From contig CAURMH010000058.1 in assembly GCA_963525745.1 (NCBI GenBank), forward strand, positions 1 to 8,019: a stretch of DNA of 8,019 nt, written 5' to 3'. The translations under genes were made by a program, and so were the position numbers. Of the stretch, positions 1 to 5,252 are shown piece after piece (position 1 is the stretch's first letter; each line of letters begins with the position of its first letter). The notes under the pieces were generated by a model. It did not search any database and was not told the origin of the DNA. It saw only the letters and a list, made by a program, of their open reading frames with translations. Source of the DNA: CAURMH01 sp963525745. Lineage in GTDB: Bacteria > Pseudomonadota > Gammaproteobacteria > Enterobacterales > Pasteurellaceae.

Positions 1-118
1 AAAAGAAGAGATAGTTGAAGCGGTAAGAGATTATTTGGACTATTATAACCACCATTGAATCCAACTGAAATTAAAAGGACTGAGTCCGATATAATATCGT
101 TGTCAGTCCTTGAATTAA
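1..118 (+). pseudogene. 3' end of a decayed IS3-family transposase (orfB)
   Basis: This is the last 38 or so codons of an IS3-family (IS150-like) DDE transposase, running in from the left edge. Reading from base 2, the frame gives a tail with the typical pattern DYLDYYNHH, then IQLKLKGLSP, then YRCQSLN, ending at TAA 116-118. This matches the usual end of these transposases (YYNxxRIQLKLKGLSPxQYR). Two in-frame stops break it: TGA at 56-58, where the family has CGA (Arg), and TAA at 92-94, where it has CAA (Gln). Both are single C-to-T changes. The family assignment comes from the recalled C-terminal signature, and the catalytic DDE residues lie outside the window. If the first stop is used, the protein loses only its last 20 or so residues, so loss of function is likely but not proven. 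Confidence 0.72.
75..111 (-). terminator. Hairpin terminator candidate for znuA, inside the IS remnant
   Basis: Arms 75-83 (AAGGACTGA) and 103-111 (TCAGTCCTT) pair perfectly over 9 bp. They enclose a 3x3 internal loop and a second stem, 87-91 with 95-99 (CGATA/TATCG). On the minus strand the stem is followed by TTTTAATTT, a reasonable U-tract. It lies 56 bases past the znuA stop codon, the right place for a rho-independent terminator. The same bases encode the transposase tail, so the structure may belong to the element. Confidence 0.45.
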
Positions 119-167
119 TCGTCCGGATTTTTTGGGTGCAGATCAATTTGACCGAACTTTTGTTACA

Positions 168-1115
168 TTATTTTAAACATTCGGCATAACTATCCGCAGT
201 AAATTGTAAAAAATTCGCATAGGAATTTGGCCCTAATTCAACCGCTTCCCCCATGGGATCCAAACGGCCGACGTTGACATCGGCATTTTTACTCAAGGAT
301 TCAACCACTTTAGGTGTAAATTGCGGTTCAGTAAATAAGCAGCGAACACGATGCTCTGTGATTTCTTCTTTAATATGCGCCAATGTTTTTGCCCCTGGGG
401 CAACCAGCGGATTGATGGTAAAATAGCCCGTCTGATTTAAACCGTATGCGTCATTAAAATAGCCGTACGCATCATGAAAAACAAAAAAGCCTTTGTCGTT
501 AAACGGCGCTAACTGCGCTTTAATTTTATCGCTTTGTAAACTTAAAGTGCGGTTAAATTCAGCTAAGTTTCGCACAATACGTTCCTGTTTATTTGGGAAT
601 TGTACGGTTAATTTATCCGCGACTTTTTGCGCAACAATTCGGCTGATTTCAGGCGAATACCAAACGTGCCAATTGATCTCCAAATCATTTTGCTCTTCAT
701 GATGATGCCCGTGCGCATCGATGCCATGCTCGTGATGATGGTGATGTTCGCTTTCATCATGATGGTGATGCGCCGCTTTACTAAGCAAAGGAGCCAATTC
801 ATTTAATTCCGAAATGGTAAGCACATTTTTACCTTCCAGTTGGCTAACGGATTTCGTTAAAAAGCTATCCACATCTTCGCCGATCCAGAGAACCAAATCT
901 GCTGACTTCACTTTTTGAATATCGGATAACTTTAAATTATAGTCATGGGGTGAAGCGCCTGGCGGCACTAAAATTTGATTTTGTGTCACGCCATCGGCAA
1001 TAGAGGACGCAATAAAACCAAGAGGACGAACCGAGGCGAGTATCTCGGCATTTGCAGCGCCGGCGAAAGTGACAAGTGCTGTTGAAAGTGCGGTCAATTT
1101 TAATCTTTTTTGCAT
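168..1115 (-). CDS. znuA: ZnuA, periplasmic zinc-binding protein of the ZnuABC transporter
   Basis: This is the solute-binding protein (cluster A-I) of the high-affinity zinc ABC importer, acting in the periplasm and passing Zn2+ to the ZnuBC membrane complex. The 315 residues begin with a Sec signal peptide, cleaved after about Ala23 (ANA-EIL). Expected zinc ligands are His57 in GASPHDY, His150 in NWHVW and His214 in VFHDAYGYF, with an acidic partner near Asp286 (RLDPMG). Residues 116-139 form the histidine-rich loop typical of ZnuA, with 14 His among Asp/Glu, which sets it apart from manganese-binding relatives. Cys259 and Cys313 are placed for the family disulphide. The ATG at 1115 has a good AAGGGG ribosome site. 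Neither znuB nor znuC is adjacent, as in H. influenzae, where znuA is separate (from memory). Zur control is expected but I could not identify a clear Zur box. Confidence 0.95.
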   Translation of the reverse strand: MQKRLKLTALSTALVTFAGAANAEILASVRPLGFIASSIADGVTQNQILVPPGASPHDYNLKLSDIQKVKSADLVLWIGEDVDSFLTKSVSQLEGKNVLTISELNELAPLLSKAAHHHHDESEHHHHHEHGIDAHGHHHEEQNDLEINWHVWYSPEISRIVAQKVADKLTVQFPNKQERIVRNLAEFNRTLSLQSDKIKAQLAPFNDKGFFVFHDAYGYFNDAYGLNQTGYFTINPLVAPGAKTLAHIKEEITEHRVRCLFTEPQFTPKVVESLSKNADVNVGRLDPMGEAVELGPNSYANFLQFTADSYAECLK

Positions 1116-1159
1116 AGAAACCCCTTAACCGATAGGCCATTGTTTTTAAATTGGTTTGA

Positions 1160-1189
1160 TAGTCTACGTGCTTTATATTAAAAAGCAAT
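1160..1189 (-). promoter_or_regulatory. Candidate znuA promoter with palindrome at 1182-1194
   Basis: On the minus strand, TTGCTT (-35) is followed after 16 bases by TAGACT (-10), about 45 bases upstream of the znuA start. Each box matches consensus only moderately. A perfect 6-bp palindrome with a one-base centre (AAAGCA-T-TGCTTT, 1182-1194) overlaps the -35 and would be a natural repressor site. It does not match the usual gammaproteobacterial Zur consensus. It could instead be a weak terminator for tcdA, since T-rich sequence follows it. Confidence 0.35.
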
Positions 1190-1209
1190 GCTTTGTATGA
1201 AAATAACCT

Positions 1210-1986
1210 CTACGTCATGCGACGCTGTTTTAGCAATTTATCGATGACCCGCGATACGGCGAAAAAACCGAATGTTGCGGTAACCATTGTCACAGCGCCG
1301 AATCCGTTTGCACAATTCATGGTTGCAGAAACAGTACAGTTCGCCAACATTTGCGGAAAAATGACCGGTTGTTGAGAAAAAACGGCTTCTACGGCAAATT
1401 TGCGCTGCGGATTTTGTGTAAAGTGAAAATCTTTACGCAAAACCGAGCGCACTTTAGCTAACAGCGGATCTTGAATCGTTCGGCTTAAATCGGCAATTTG
1501 AATTTGTGTCGGATCAGTTTGCCCGCCAGCTCCGCCGATAGTTATTACATTGATTTTGCGGCGTTTACAATAAGCGATCAGCGCCGCTTTGGTTCTCACA
1601 TGATCAATGGCATCAATTACATAATCATACTCCGTCGTGAGATAATCCGCCTGGTTATCCGGCGTAATAAAATCATCAATAATGTTTATCCTACATTCCG
1701 GATTAATTGCCTTTACGCGCTCAGCCATCACGTCCGTTTTTAGTTTGCCGATAGTGCTGCTCAGCGCAGGCAACTGGCGATTAATATTAGTGACACAAAT
1801 ATCATCCATGTCAATAAGCGTTAACTTTCCGACCCCTGAACGTGCTAACGCCTCGACAACCCAGGAGCCGACGCCGCCAATGCCAATCACGCAAATATGT
1901 GCGTGGCGGAGACGCGCCAATCCTTCTGCCGTGTAAAGACGGGCAATTCCACCAAAACGCTGCTCATAATTATCGACACGATTCAT
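1210..1986 (-). CDS. tcdA: TcdA (CsdL/YgdL), tRNA threonylcarbamoyladenosine dehydratase
   Basis: This is an E1-like/MoeB-ThiF superfamily enzyme that uses ATP to dehydrate t6A at position 37 of ANN-decoding tRNAs to the cyclic ct6A form, in the cytoplasm. The 258-residue product opens with NYEQRFGGIARLY, the family's N-terminal signature. It has the nucleotide-binding GIGGVGS loop (about residues 35-41), the Arg-finger NINRQ, the VIDAID segment and GGAGGQTDPT. The hydrophobic C-terminus matches TcdA rather than MoeB or ThiF, and the zinc CxxC pairs of MoeB are absent. I chose the ATG at 1986, which overlaps the mltA stop as TAATG. An in-frame TTG at 2001 would add five residues but is unlikely. 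The overlap implies translational coupling with mltA; the pairing looks like an operon of convenience, since the two functions are unrelated. The sulphur-acceptor genes csdA and csdE are not nearby. Confidence 0.93.
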   Translation of the reverse strand: MNRVDNYEQRFGGIARLYTAEGLARLRHAHICVIGIGGVGSWVVEALARSGVGKLTLIDMDDICVTNINRQLPALSSTIGKLKTDVMAERVKAINPECRINIIDDFITPDNQADYLTTEYDYVIDAIDHVRTKAALIAYCKRRKINVITIGGAGGQTDPTQIQIADLSRTIQDPLLAKVRSVLRKDFHFTQNPQRKFAVEAVFSQQPVIFPQMLANCTVSATMNCANGFGAVTMVTATFGFFAVSRVIDKLLKQRRMT

Positions 1987-3083
1987 TATTGTAATACCCA
2001 AACACGGCCATAATGTTTTGATAATCCGGCGATATGGCCGGCATGGTCGCCGATGCCGCGGTACAAGTCAAAATGGTGGCCTTTAACGGCGCCTCCGACA
2101 TCAAGCGCAATCATAAGATGAAGCCGATGTTCTCCTGTCCAACGACCCTGCTCATCAATGCCGGGCACTTCCACCAATAGAATCGTACCGGAAGGAATCA
2201 AACTACGGTCGGAAGCAACCGCGGCCATCGGCACCAACGGCACCCCCGCCGAACCTTTAACTTTGCCTGAGGGATCATTTTTAAAAAAAACGTAAGATTG
2301 ATTACGCTCAAGCAACGCCTGTACCCGGGACGGATTTCGGATTCCCCACTCACGGATGGCTTGAATTGACATTTTTTCTTTTGGAATTTCTCCCTCTTCG
2401 ACTAACAAACGCCCAACCGCGGTATATTTATAACCGTTCTGTCCGGCATAAGCGAAATAATTTAATCGGCCATCACCAAAATCCACATAACCGCTCCCTT
2501 GAACGCCTAATAAAAAATTTTCCAACATGGAATTACTATAAGCCAGCTCAAGCCCCTTACCGGCCAATGCCCCTTGATAAATTTGCGCACGCGTAAAACG
2601 ACGTAGTGTAGGTAGCGCATAAATAGGGTGACGAAATTCTCCTTGAGACAAACGACGCGCTTTAAGTACCGGCGAATAATATCCGGTCATTAGAACATTT
2701 TGGTAGCCGTCAACCCCCTGCATAATTTGAGGACGAATGCCGAAATCAGCGATTTGTTTCACGTTCGCCCCCGATAAAACCCAATTGGTTACTTTAGCGT
2801 AACTGTTTGCAAAACGATTTGCCAATGCGCTGGAATATTGGCGAATATTAGATAACTGCGTTAAAAAATCCCCCTGATTTACAATCGCGCTTTGATTGGT
2901 TATGGCAGAAACAGCAATTAAAGGTGACGGTTGATAATTACGTCCGCTATAAATCGCACCGAATTTTTGCGGGTCGTCGCCAGTTATCGTTGTCGGATGA
3001 TAACGGTGATTTGTATGGGAGCCGCAGGCGACAAGAAGCCACGAAGCAACGAGAACACCACTTAATTTACTCAAAAATGACAT
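1986..3083 (-). CDS. mltA: MltA, membrane-bound lytic murein transglycosylase A
   Basis: This lipoprotein enzyme cleaves the MurNAc-GlcNAc bond of peptidoglycan, forming 1,6-anhydro-MurNAc ends, and works at the inner face of the outer membrane. The 365 residues start with a lipoprotein signal peptide with lipobox LVAC, lipidated Cys at residue 20. The MltA (barwin-like) domain is recognisable in GYYSPVLKARR, FRHPIYALPTL and GVQGSGYVDFGDG. The C-terminal 3D domain carries IALDVGGAVKGHHFDLYRG. Asp328 in the DVGG segment is the likely catalytic acid (equivalent to E. coli Asp308, from family knowledge), and Asp339 is the second conserved Asp. Length is normal for the family. The ATG at 3083 has an AAGG site six bases upstream. 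Its stop overlaps the start of tcdA. Confidence 0.95.
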   Translation of the reverse strand: MSFLSKLSGVLVASWLLVACGSHTNHRYHPTTITGDDPQKFGAIYSGRNYQPSPLIAVSAITNQSAIVNQGDFLTQLSNIRQYSSALANRFANSYAKVTNWVLSGANVKQIADFGIRPQIMQGVDGYQNVLMTGYYSPVLKARRLSQGEFRHPIYALPTLRRFTRAQIYQGALAGKGLELAYSNSMLENFLLGVQGSGYVDFGDGRLNYFAYAGQNGYKYTAVGRLLVEEGEIPKEKMSIQAIREWGIRNPSRVQALLERNQSYVFFKNDPSGKVKGSAGVPLVPMAAVASDRSLIPSGTILLVEVPGIDEQGRWTGEHRLHLMIALDVGGAVKGHHFDLYRGIGDHAGHIAGLSKHYGRVWVLQ

Positions 3084-3134
3084 AAAAAACCTTCAAATTG
3101 GCTACTCAATTTTTTAGCAAAATGAACCAAATCT

Positions 3135-3163
3135 ATTGCAAAGTACTTTTCATGATTAATCAA
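3135..3163 (-). promoter_or_regulatory. Candidate mltA-tcdA promoter
   Basis: On the minus strand, TTGATT at 3163-3158 is separated by 17 bases from TGCAAT at 3140-3135, each with four of six consensus bases. A start here would give a leader of about 45 bases before mltA. The -35 lies inside the left copy of a 20-base tandem repeat, so the same TTGATT occurs again 20 bases upstream. The matches are only moderate. Confidence 0.3.
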
Positions 3164-3189
3164 AGTGCGTCATGATTAATCAAAGTGCG
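3150..3189. repeat. Two tandem copies of a 20-bp unit containing a palindrome and an uptake signal
   Basis: The unit TCATGATTAATCAAAGTGCG occurs twice without a gap (3150-3169 and 3170-3189), with no mismatches. Each copy holds the perfect 10-bp palindrome TGATTAATCA followed directly by an uptake-signal start. The right copy runs on into a complete AAGTGCGGT core; the left one is cut short by the junction (AAGTGCGTC). This is a recent duplication in the mltA upstream region. Confidence 0.85.
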
Positions 3190-3266
3190 GTCGTTTTTGC
3201 GTAATTTTTAGCTAACCTATTATTGCCTAAGTCAAGCATTGATTCTCACAAAAACCGACCGCACTT
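3183..3266. repeat. Inverted pair of DNA uptake signals between tpiA and mltA
   Basis: The core at 3183-3191 (plus) and its complement at 3258-3266 extend into arms 3183-3199 and 3249-3266. The arms pair along their whole length except for one bulged base, with a loop of about 50 bases. Head-to-head uptake signals in Pasteurellaceae often act as terminators. This one lies just past the tpiA stop, but the long loop and the lack of a T-run directly after the stem make termination uncertain. Confidence 0.6.
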
Positions 3267-3283
3267 CTCAAAACGATTAACAA

Positions 3284-4051
3284 TTATTTTTTCGCATTCG
3301 CCGCCGCTTTCACAATCGTCGCAAAGGCTGGCGCCTTAAGTGATGCACCGCCGACCAGCGCACCGTCAATATCCGGCTGAGCGAATAATTCGGCCGCATT
3401 CGAATCATTAACGGACCCACCGTACTGAATAATTACCTGTTCGGCAACCGTTGCCGATTTTTCCGCAATATGGCGACGAATGAACGCGTGAATAGCTTGC
3501 GCTTGTGATGGTGTCGCAGACTTTCCGGTGCCAATCGCCCAAATTGGCTCGTACGCGATGACCGCACCAAGAAAAGCGTCCACGCCTAGTGTATTGATTA
3601 CAGCATCGATTTGACGCGCAACTACTGCTTCCGTTTGACCCGCTTCATTTTCTGCCTCCGTCTCGCCGATACAAAGCACCGGGATCATCCCCGTCGCCTT
3701 TAATACGCCGAATTTCTTAGCGATAAATGCATCACTTTCATGATGATAAGTACGGCGTTCGGAGTGGCCAATAATAATGTATTTTGCGCCAAACTCTTTG
3801 AGCATTTCCGCCGAAATATCACCGGTAAAAGCGCCTTGGGCACGAATGTCGACATTTTGAGCACCGAGCGCGATCTCACTTCCTGTCAATTCATTCTCTG
3901 CCGCAGCCAAATACATCACCGGTGGCGCAATTGCCACATTACAGCCCGAAACGCCGATTAATTCACGCTTTAAATCATGAATTAACGCTGCAGTAAACGC
4001 CTTGCTGCCGTTTAATTTCCAGTTTCCCATCACTAAAGGTTGACGTGCCAT
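3284..4051 (-). CDS. tpiA: TpiA, triosephosphate isomerase
   Basis: This cytoplasmic dimeric TIM-barrel enzyme interconverts dihydroxyacetone phosphate and glyceraldehyde 3-phosphate in glycolysis and gluconeogenesis. All catalytic residues are present in the 255-residue product: Asn10 and Lys12 in GNWKLNG, His96 in IIGHSERR and Glu168 in AYEPIWAIGTG, whose following segment is the flexible loop 6. The phosphate-binding YGGSV and GGASL segments lie near the C-terminus. Length equals that of E. coli TpiA. The ATG at 4051 follows a strong AGGAGA ribosome site. It stands alone, with large gaps on both sides, so it is probably transcribed as a single gene from the 4052-4345 region. Confidence 0.98.
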   Translation of the reverse strand: MARQPLVMGNWKLNGSKAFTAALIHDLKRELIGVSGCNVAIAPPVMYLAAAENELTGSEIALGAQNVDIRAQGAFTGDISAEMLKEFGAKYIIIGHSERRTYHHESDAFIAKKFGVLKATGMIPVLCIGETEAENEAGQTEAVVARQIDAVINTLGVDAFLGAVIAYEPIWAIGTGKSATPSQAQAIHAFIRRHIAEKSATVAEQVIIQYGGSVNDSNAAELFAQPDIDGALVGGASLKAPAFATIVKAAANAKK

Positions 4052-4090
4052 TTGATTTCTCCTAATTAAGTAATAAAAGTGCAGTTACTA

Positions 4091-4118
4091 TATCAAAAAT
4101 TTCTTATCATTTTTGATA
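4091..4118. repeat. Perfect 10-bp inverted repeat in the tpiA leader
   Basis: TATCAAAAAT at 4091-4100 and ATTTTTGATA at 4109-4118 are exact complements with an 8-base spacer, 40 bases upstream of the tpiA start. The repeat could be an operator for a dimeric regulator or an AT-rich RNA hairpin in the leader. I do not recognise it as the site of a known regulator. A T-tract follows neither arm well enough to call a terminator. Confidence 0.55.
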
Positions 4119-4216
4119 CAAGTGATACTTTGTAAAAAATAGGGATATATGGTAATCAAAGGGAAATTTAGCAGATTAAAATCCCTGTTTAATTTAACTT
4201 AGTAGACCGCGGTTTT

Positions 4217-4246
4217 ATTATGACACAAAATCAACATATGAGTTAA
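4217..4246 (-). promoter_or_regulatory. Weak candidate tpiA promoter
   Basis: On the minus strand, TTAACT (4246-4241) and CATAAT (4222-4217) are 18 bases apart, four and five matches to the -35 and -10 consensus. It would give a leader of about 160 bases containing the inverted repeat at 4091-4118. The rest of the 294-base gap 4052-4345 is AT-rich. It holds only a short palindrome (CGAATATTCG, 4248-4257) and no gene that I can support. Confidence 0.25.
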
Positions 4247-4345
4247 TCGAATATTCGTTACCTATAGAAGAGTAAATTTAGTCAATTTCAAGCAAAGAAT
4301 ACCTATACTTGAGAAGTCATAAGAAAAACAAGGGATATGAGCAAC

Positions 4346-5041
4346 CTATTGCGCGCCTGCGAGTTTTTGCAGTTTGTGCAAAATAAAATTTAAGACGATA
4401 CCGTAGGCGGGAACAAATAGCATGATACCGACCAATAATTTGAATAAATAATCTACAAAACCAAGTTCAAGCCAGTGTTCAGCCATAAACGGGTCGGTGC
4501 TTTGATAGAAGGCGACGGCAAAAAATATAAAGGTATCCGCCATGGAACCGAAGGTCATTGAACTGCTTGGTGCGATCCACCAGGTTTTGAGGCGACGTAA
4601 GCGACTGAATACAATAATGTCCAATAATTGGCCGAAAATATAGGCGCTGAAACTGGCTACGGCAATTCGGAAAACCATATGATTTAATTCGATTAATGCG
4701 TTAATTCCTTGATATTGTGCGTCGGAAAACAGGACGGAGACGACGTAGCTGATAATTAATGCAGGAATCATCACGAAAAAAATAATTTGGCGGGCGGCGC
4801 AAGCGCCGAAAATTCGTACGGTTAAATCGGTGGCTAAAAAAATAAATGGAAAGGTAAGTGTTCCCCATGTGCTGTGAAAATGAAAATCTTCATCAAACCC
4901 GACCGCACTTAGAGGCAAGCTAATTTGAAACGGAATTTGCACAAGATAATTACTTGCCGCAATAATAAAAATATGAAAAAAACTCAGAAAAATAAGGGAA
5001 TAGCGCTTTTGCTGCGGACTGAATATTCGTGTGTCTTGCAT
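4346..5041 (-). CDS. yhhQ: YhhQ family queuosine-precursor transporter
   Basis: This is an inner-membrane protein of the YhhQ/COG1738 (DUF165) family. The E. coli member imports the queuosine precursors preQ0 and preQ1, which are inserted into tRNAs with GUN anticodons. The 231 residues contain about six hydrophobic segments. Family-typical stretches include WGTLTFPFIFLATDLTVRIFG, ARQIIFFVMIPALIISY, ASFSAYIFGQLLDIIVFSRL and WWIAPSSSMTFGSMADTFIFF; the Asp-rich polar positions inside membrane segments are characteristic. Length is close to E. coli YhhQ. The ATG at 5041 has an AAGG site six bases away that also forms part of a preQ1-riboswitch-like fold, which independently supports the substrate. 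No queuosine synthesis gene is adjacent. Confidence 0.9.
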   Translation of the reverse strand: MQDTRIFSPQQKRYSLIFLSFFHIFIIAASNYLVQIPFQISLPLSAVGFDEDFHFHSTWGTLTFPFIFLATDLTVRIFGACAARQIIFFVMIPALIISYVVSVLFSDAQYQGINALIELNHMVFRIAVASFSAYIFGQLLDIIVFSRLRRLKTWWIAPSSSMTFGSMADTFIFFAVAFYQSTDPFMAEHWLELGFVDYLFKLLVGIMLFVPAYGIVLNFILHKLQKLAGAQ

Positions 5042-5047
5042 GATTAG

Positions 5048-5084
5048 CCTTTTTACTTAACTCGGGATGAAGGGAACCTGATTA
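5048..5084 (-). ncRNA. Putative class-I preQ1 riboswitch in the yhhQ leader
   Basis: Minus-strand leader. A short P1 stem is possible between UC(A)GG (5081-5077, one bulged A) and CCGA (5065-5062). The loop then has UUCCCUUCAUC. An A-rich linker, UUAAGUAAAA, follows. A pseudoknot P2 forms when loop CCUU (5073-5070) pairs with AAGG (5051-5048), which is the yhhQ Shine-Dalgarno. The order GGUUC, loop, UCCC, A-rich tail, SD-containing P2 strand is that of preQ1-I aptamers. Ligand binding would hide the ribosome site and turn translation off. The fold is drawn by hand and the bulge weakens P1. The match to a queuosine-precursor transporter downstream is the strongest support. Confidence 0.6.
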
Positions 5085-5119
5085 GTGGTATTTTTCTTTT
5101 AGACGAAAGGGAAGGGCGG

Positions 5120-5147
5120 ATAATACAGAAATTCTACTGAATTGCAA
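5120..5147 (-). promoter_or_regulatory. yhhQ promoter
   Basis: On the minus strand, TTGCAA (5147-5142) and TATTAT (5125-5120) are 16 bases apart, four and five of six consensus matches. Transcription would begin near 5113 and include the whole riboswitch-like leader, which supports both calls. A complete uptake signal (5150-5158) lies immediately upstream. Confidence 0.55.
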
Positions 5148-5190
5148 TGAAGTGCGGTTAAAATTTAGGTAATTTGATGAAAAATTGCTA

Positions 5191-5218
5191 TTGACTTCCA
5201 CCTACAAAAAACGATAAT
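5191..5218 (+). promoter_or_regulatory. Promoter of the TonB-dependent receptor gene
   Basis: TTGACT (5191-5196) and GATAAT (5213-5218) have a 16-base spacer, each five of six matches to the sigma-70 consensus. The start point would fall near 5225, giving a leader of about 28 bases that contains the AAGGA ribosome site at 5243-5247. Confidence 0.65.
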
Positions 5219-5231
5219 GATTCTCATAATT
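5213..5231 (+). promoter_or_regulatory. Fur box overlapping the receptor -10
   Basis: GATAATGATTCTCATAATT matches the classical 19-bp Fur consensus (GATAATGATAATCATTATC) at 15 positions, including the whole left half. It covers the -10 element and the start point, so iron-loaded Fur would block polymerase. This predicts induction of the downstream receptor under iron starvation. Confidence 0.8.
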
Positions 5232-5252
5232 GAAACAATCTAAAGGAATAAT

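Larger units (their letters stand above)
1..146 (+). mobile_element. Right end of an IS3-family insertion sequence with terminal inverted repeat
   Basis: The transposase tail is followed at about 119-146 by a segment reading GGATTTTTTGGGTGCAGATC. It resembles the right terminal repeat of IS150-group elements, which end in a T-rich stretch, then GGG, then a CAGxxCA-like tip. The element therefore ends about 20 bases before the znuA stop codon and lies downstream of that gene, leaving it intact. The left end, a target duplication and a partner copy cannot be seen. The exact last base (146, give or take a few) is inferred from family resemblance. Confidence 0.6.

Noticed and set aside
716..774. 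ATG/GTG-rich stretch within znuA as a DNA repeat
   Set aside because: It is the coding sequence of the histidine-rich zinc loop (CAT/CAC codons read from the other strand); the periodicity comes from the protein.
1451..1470. ACCGAGCGCACTT within tcdA as an uptake signal
   Set aside because: It has a four-base insertion in the core and does not match the 9-base signal.
1987..2001. Longer TcdA starting at the TTG codon at 2001
   Set aside because: It would use a rare start and overlap mltA by 16 bases. The ATG at 1986 overlaps the mltA stop as TAATG, and the conserved NYEQRFGG segment begins just after it.
4131..4205. Hairpin AGGGA...TCCCT upstream of tpiA as a terminator for yhhQ
   Set aside because: The stem has about five pairs with a loop of about 16 bases and no following T-run.
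4220..4246. Tiny plus-strand frame of eight codons (MTQNQHMS)
   Set aside because: There is no ribosome site, the length is trivial and nothing suggests conservation.
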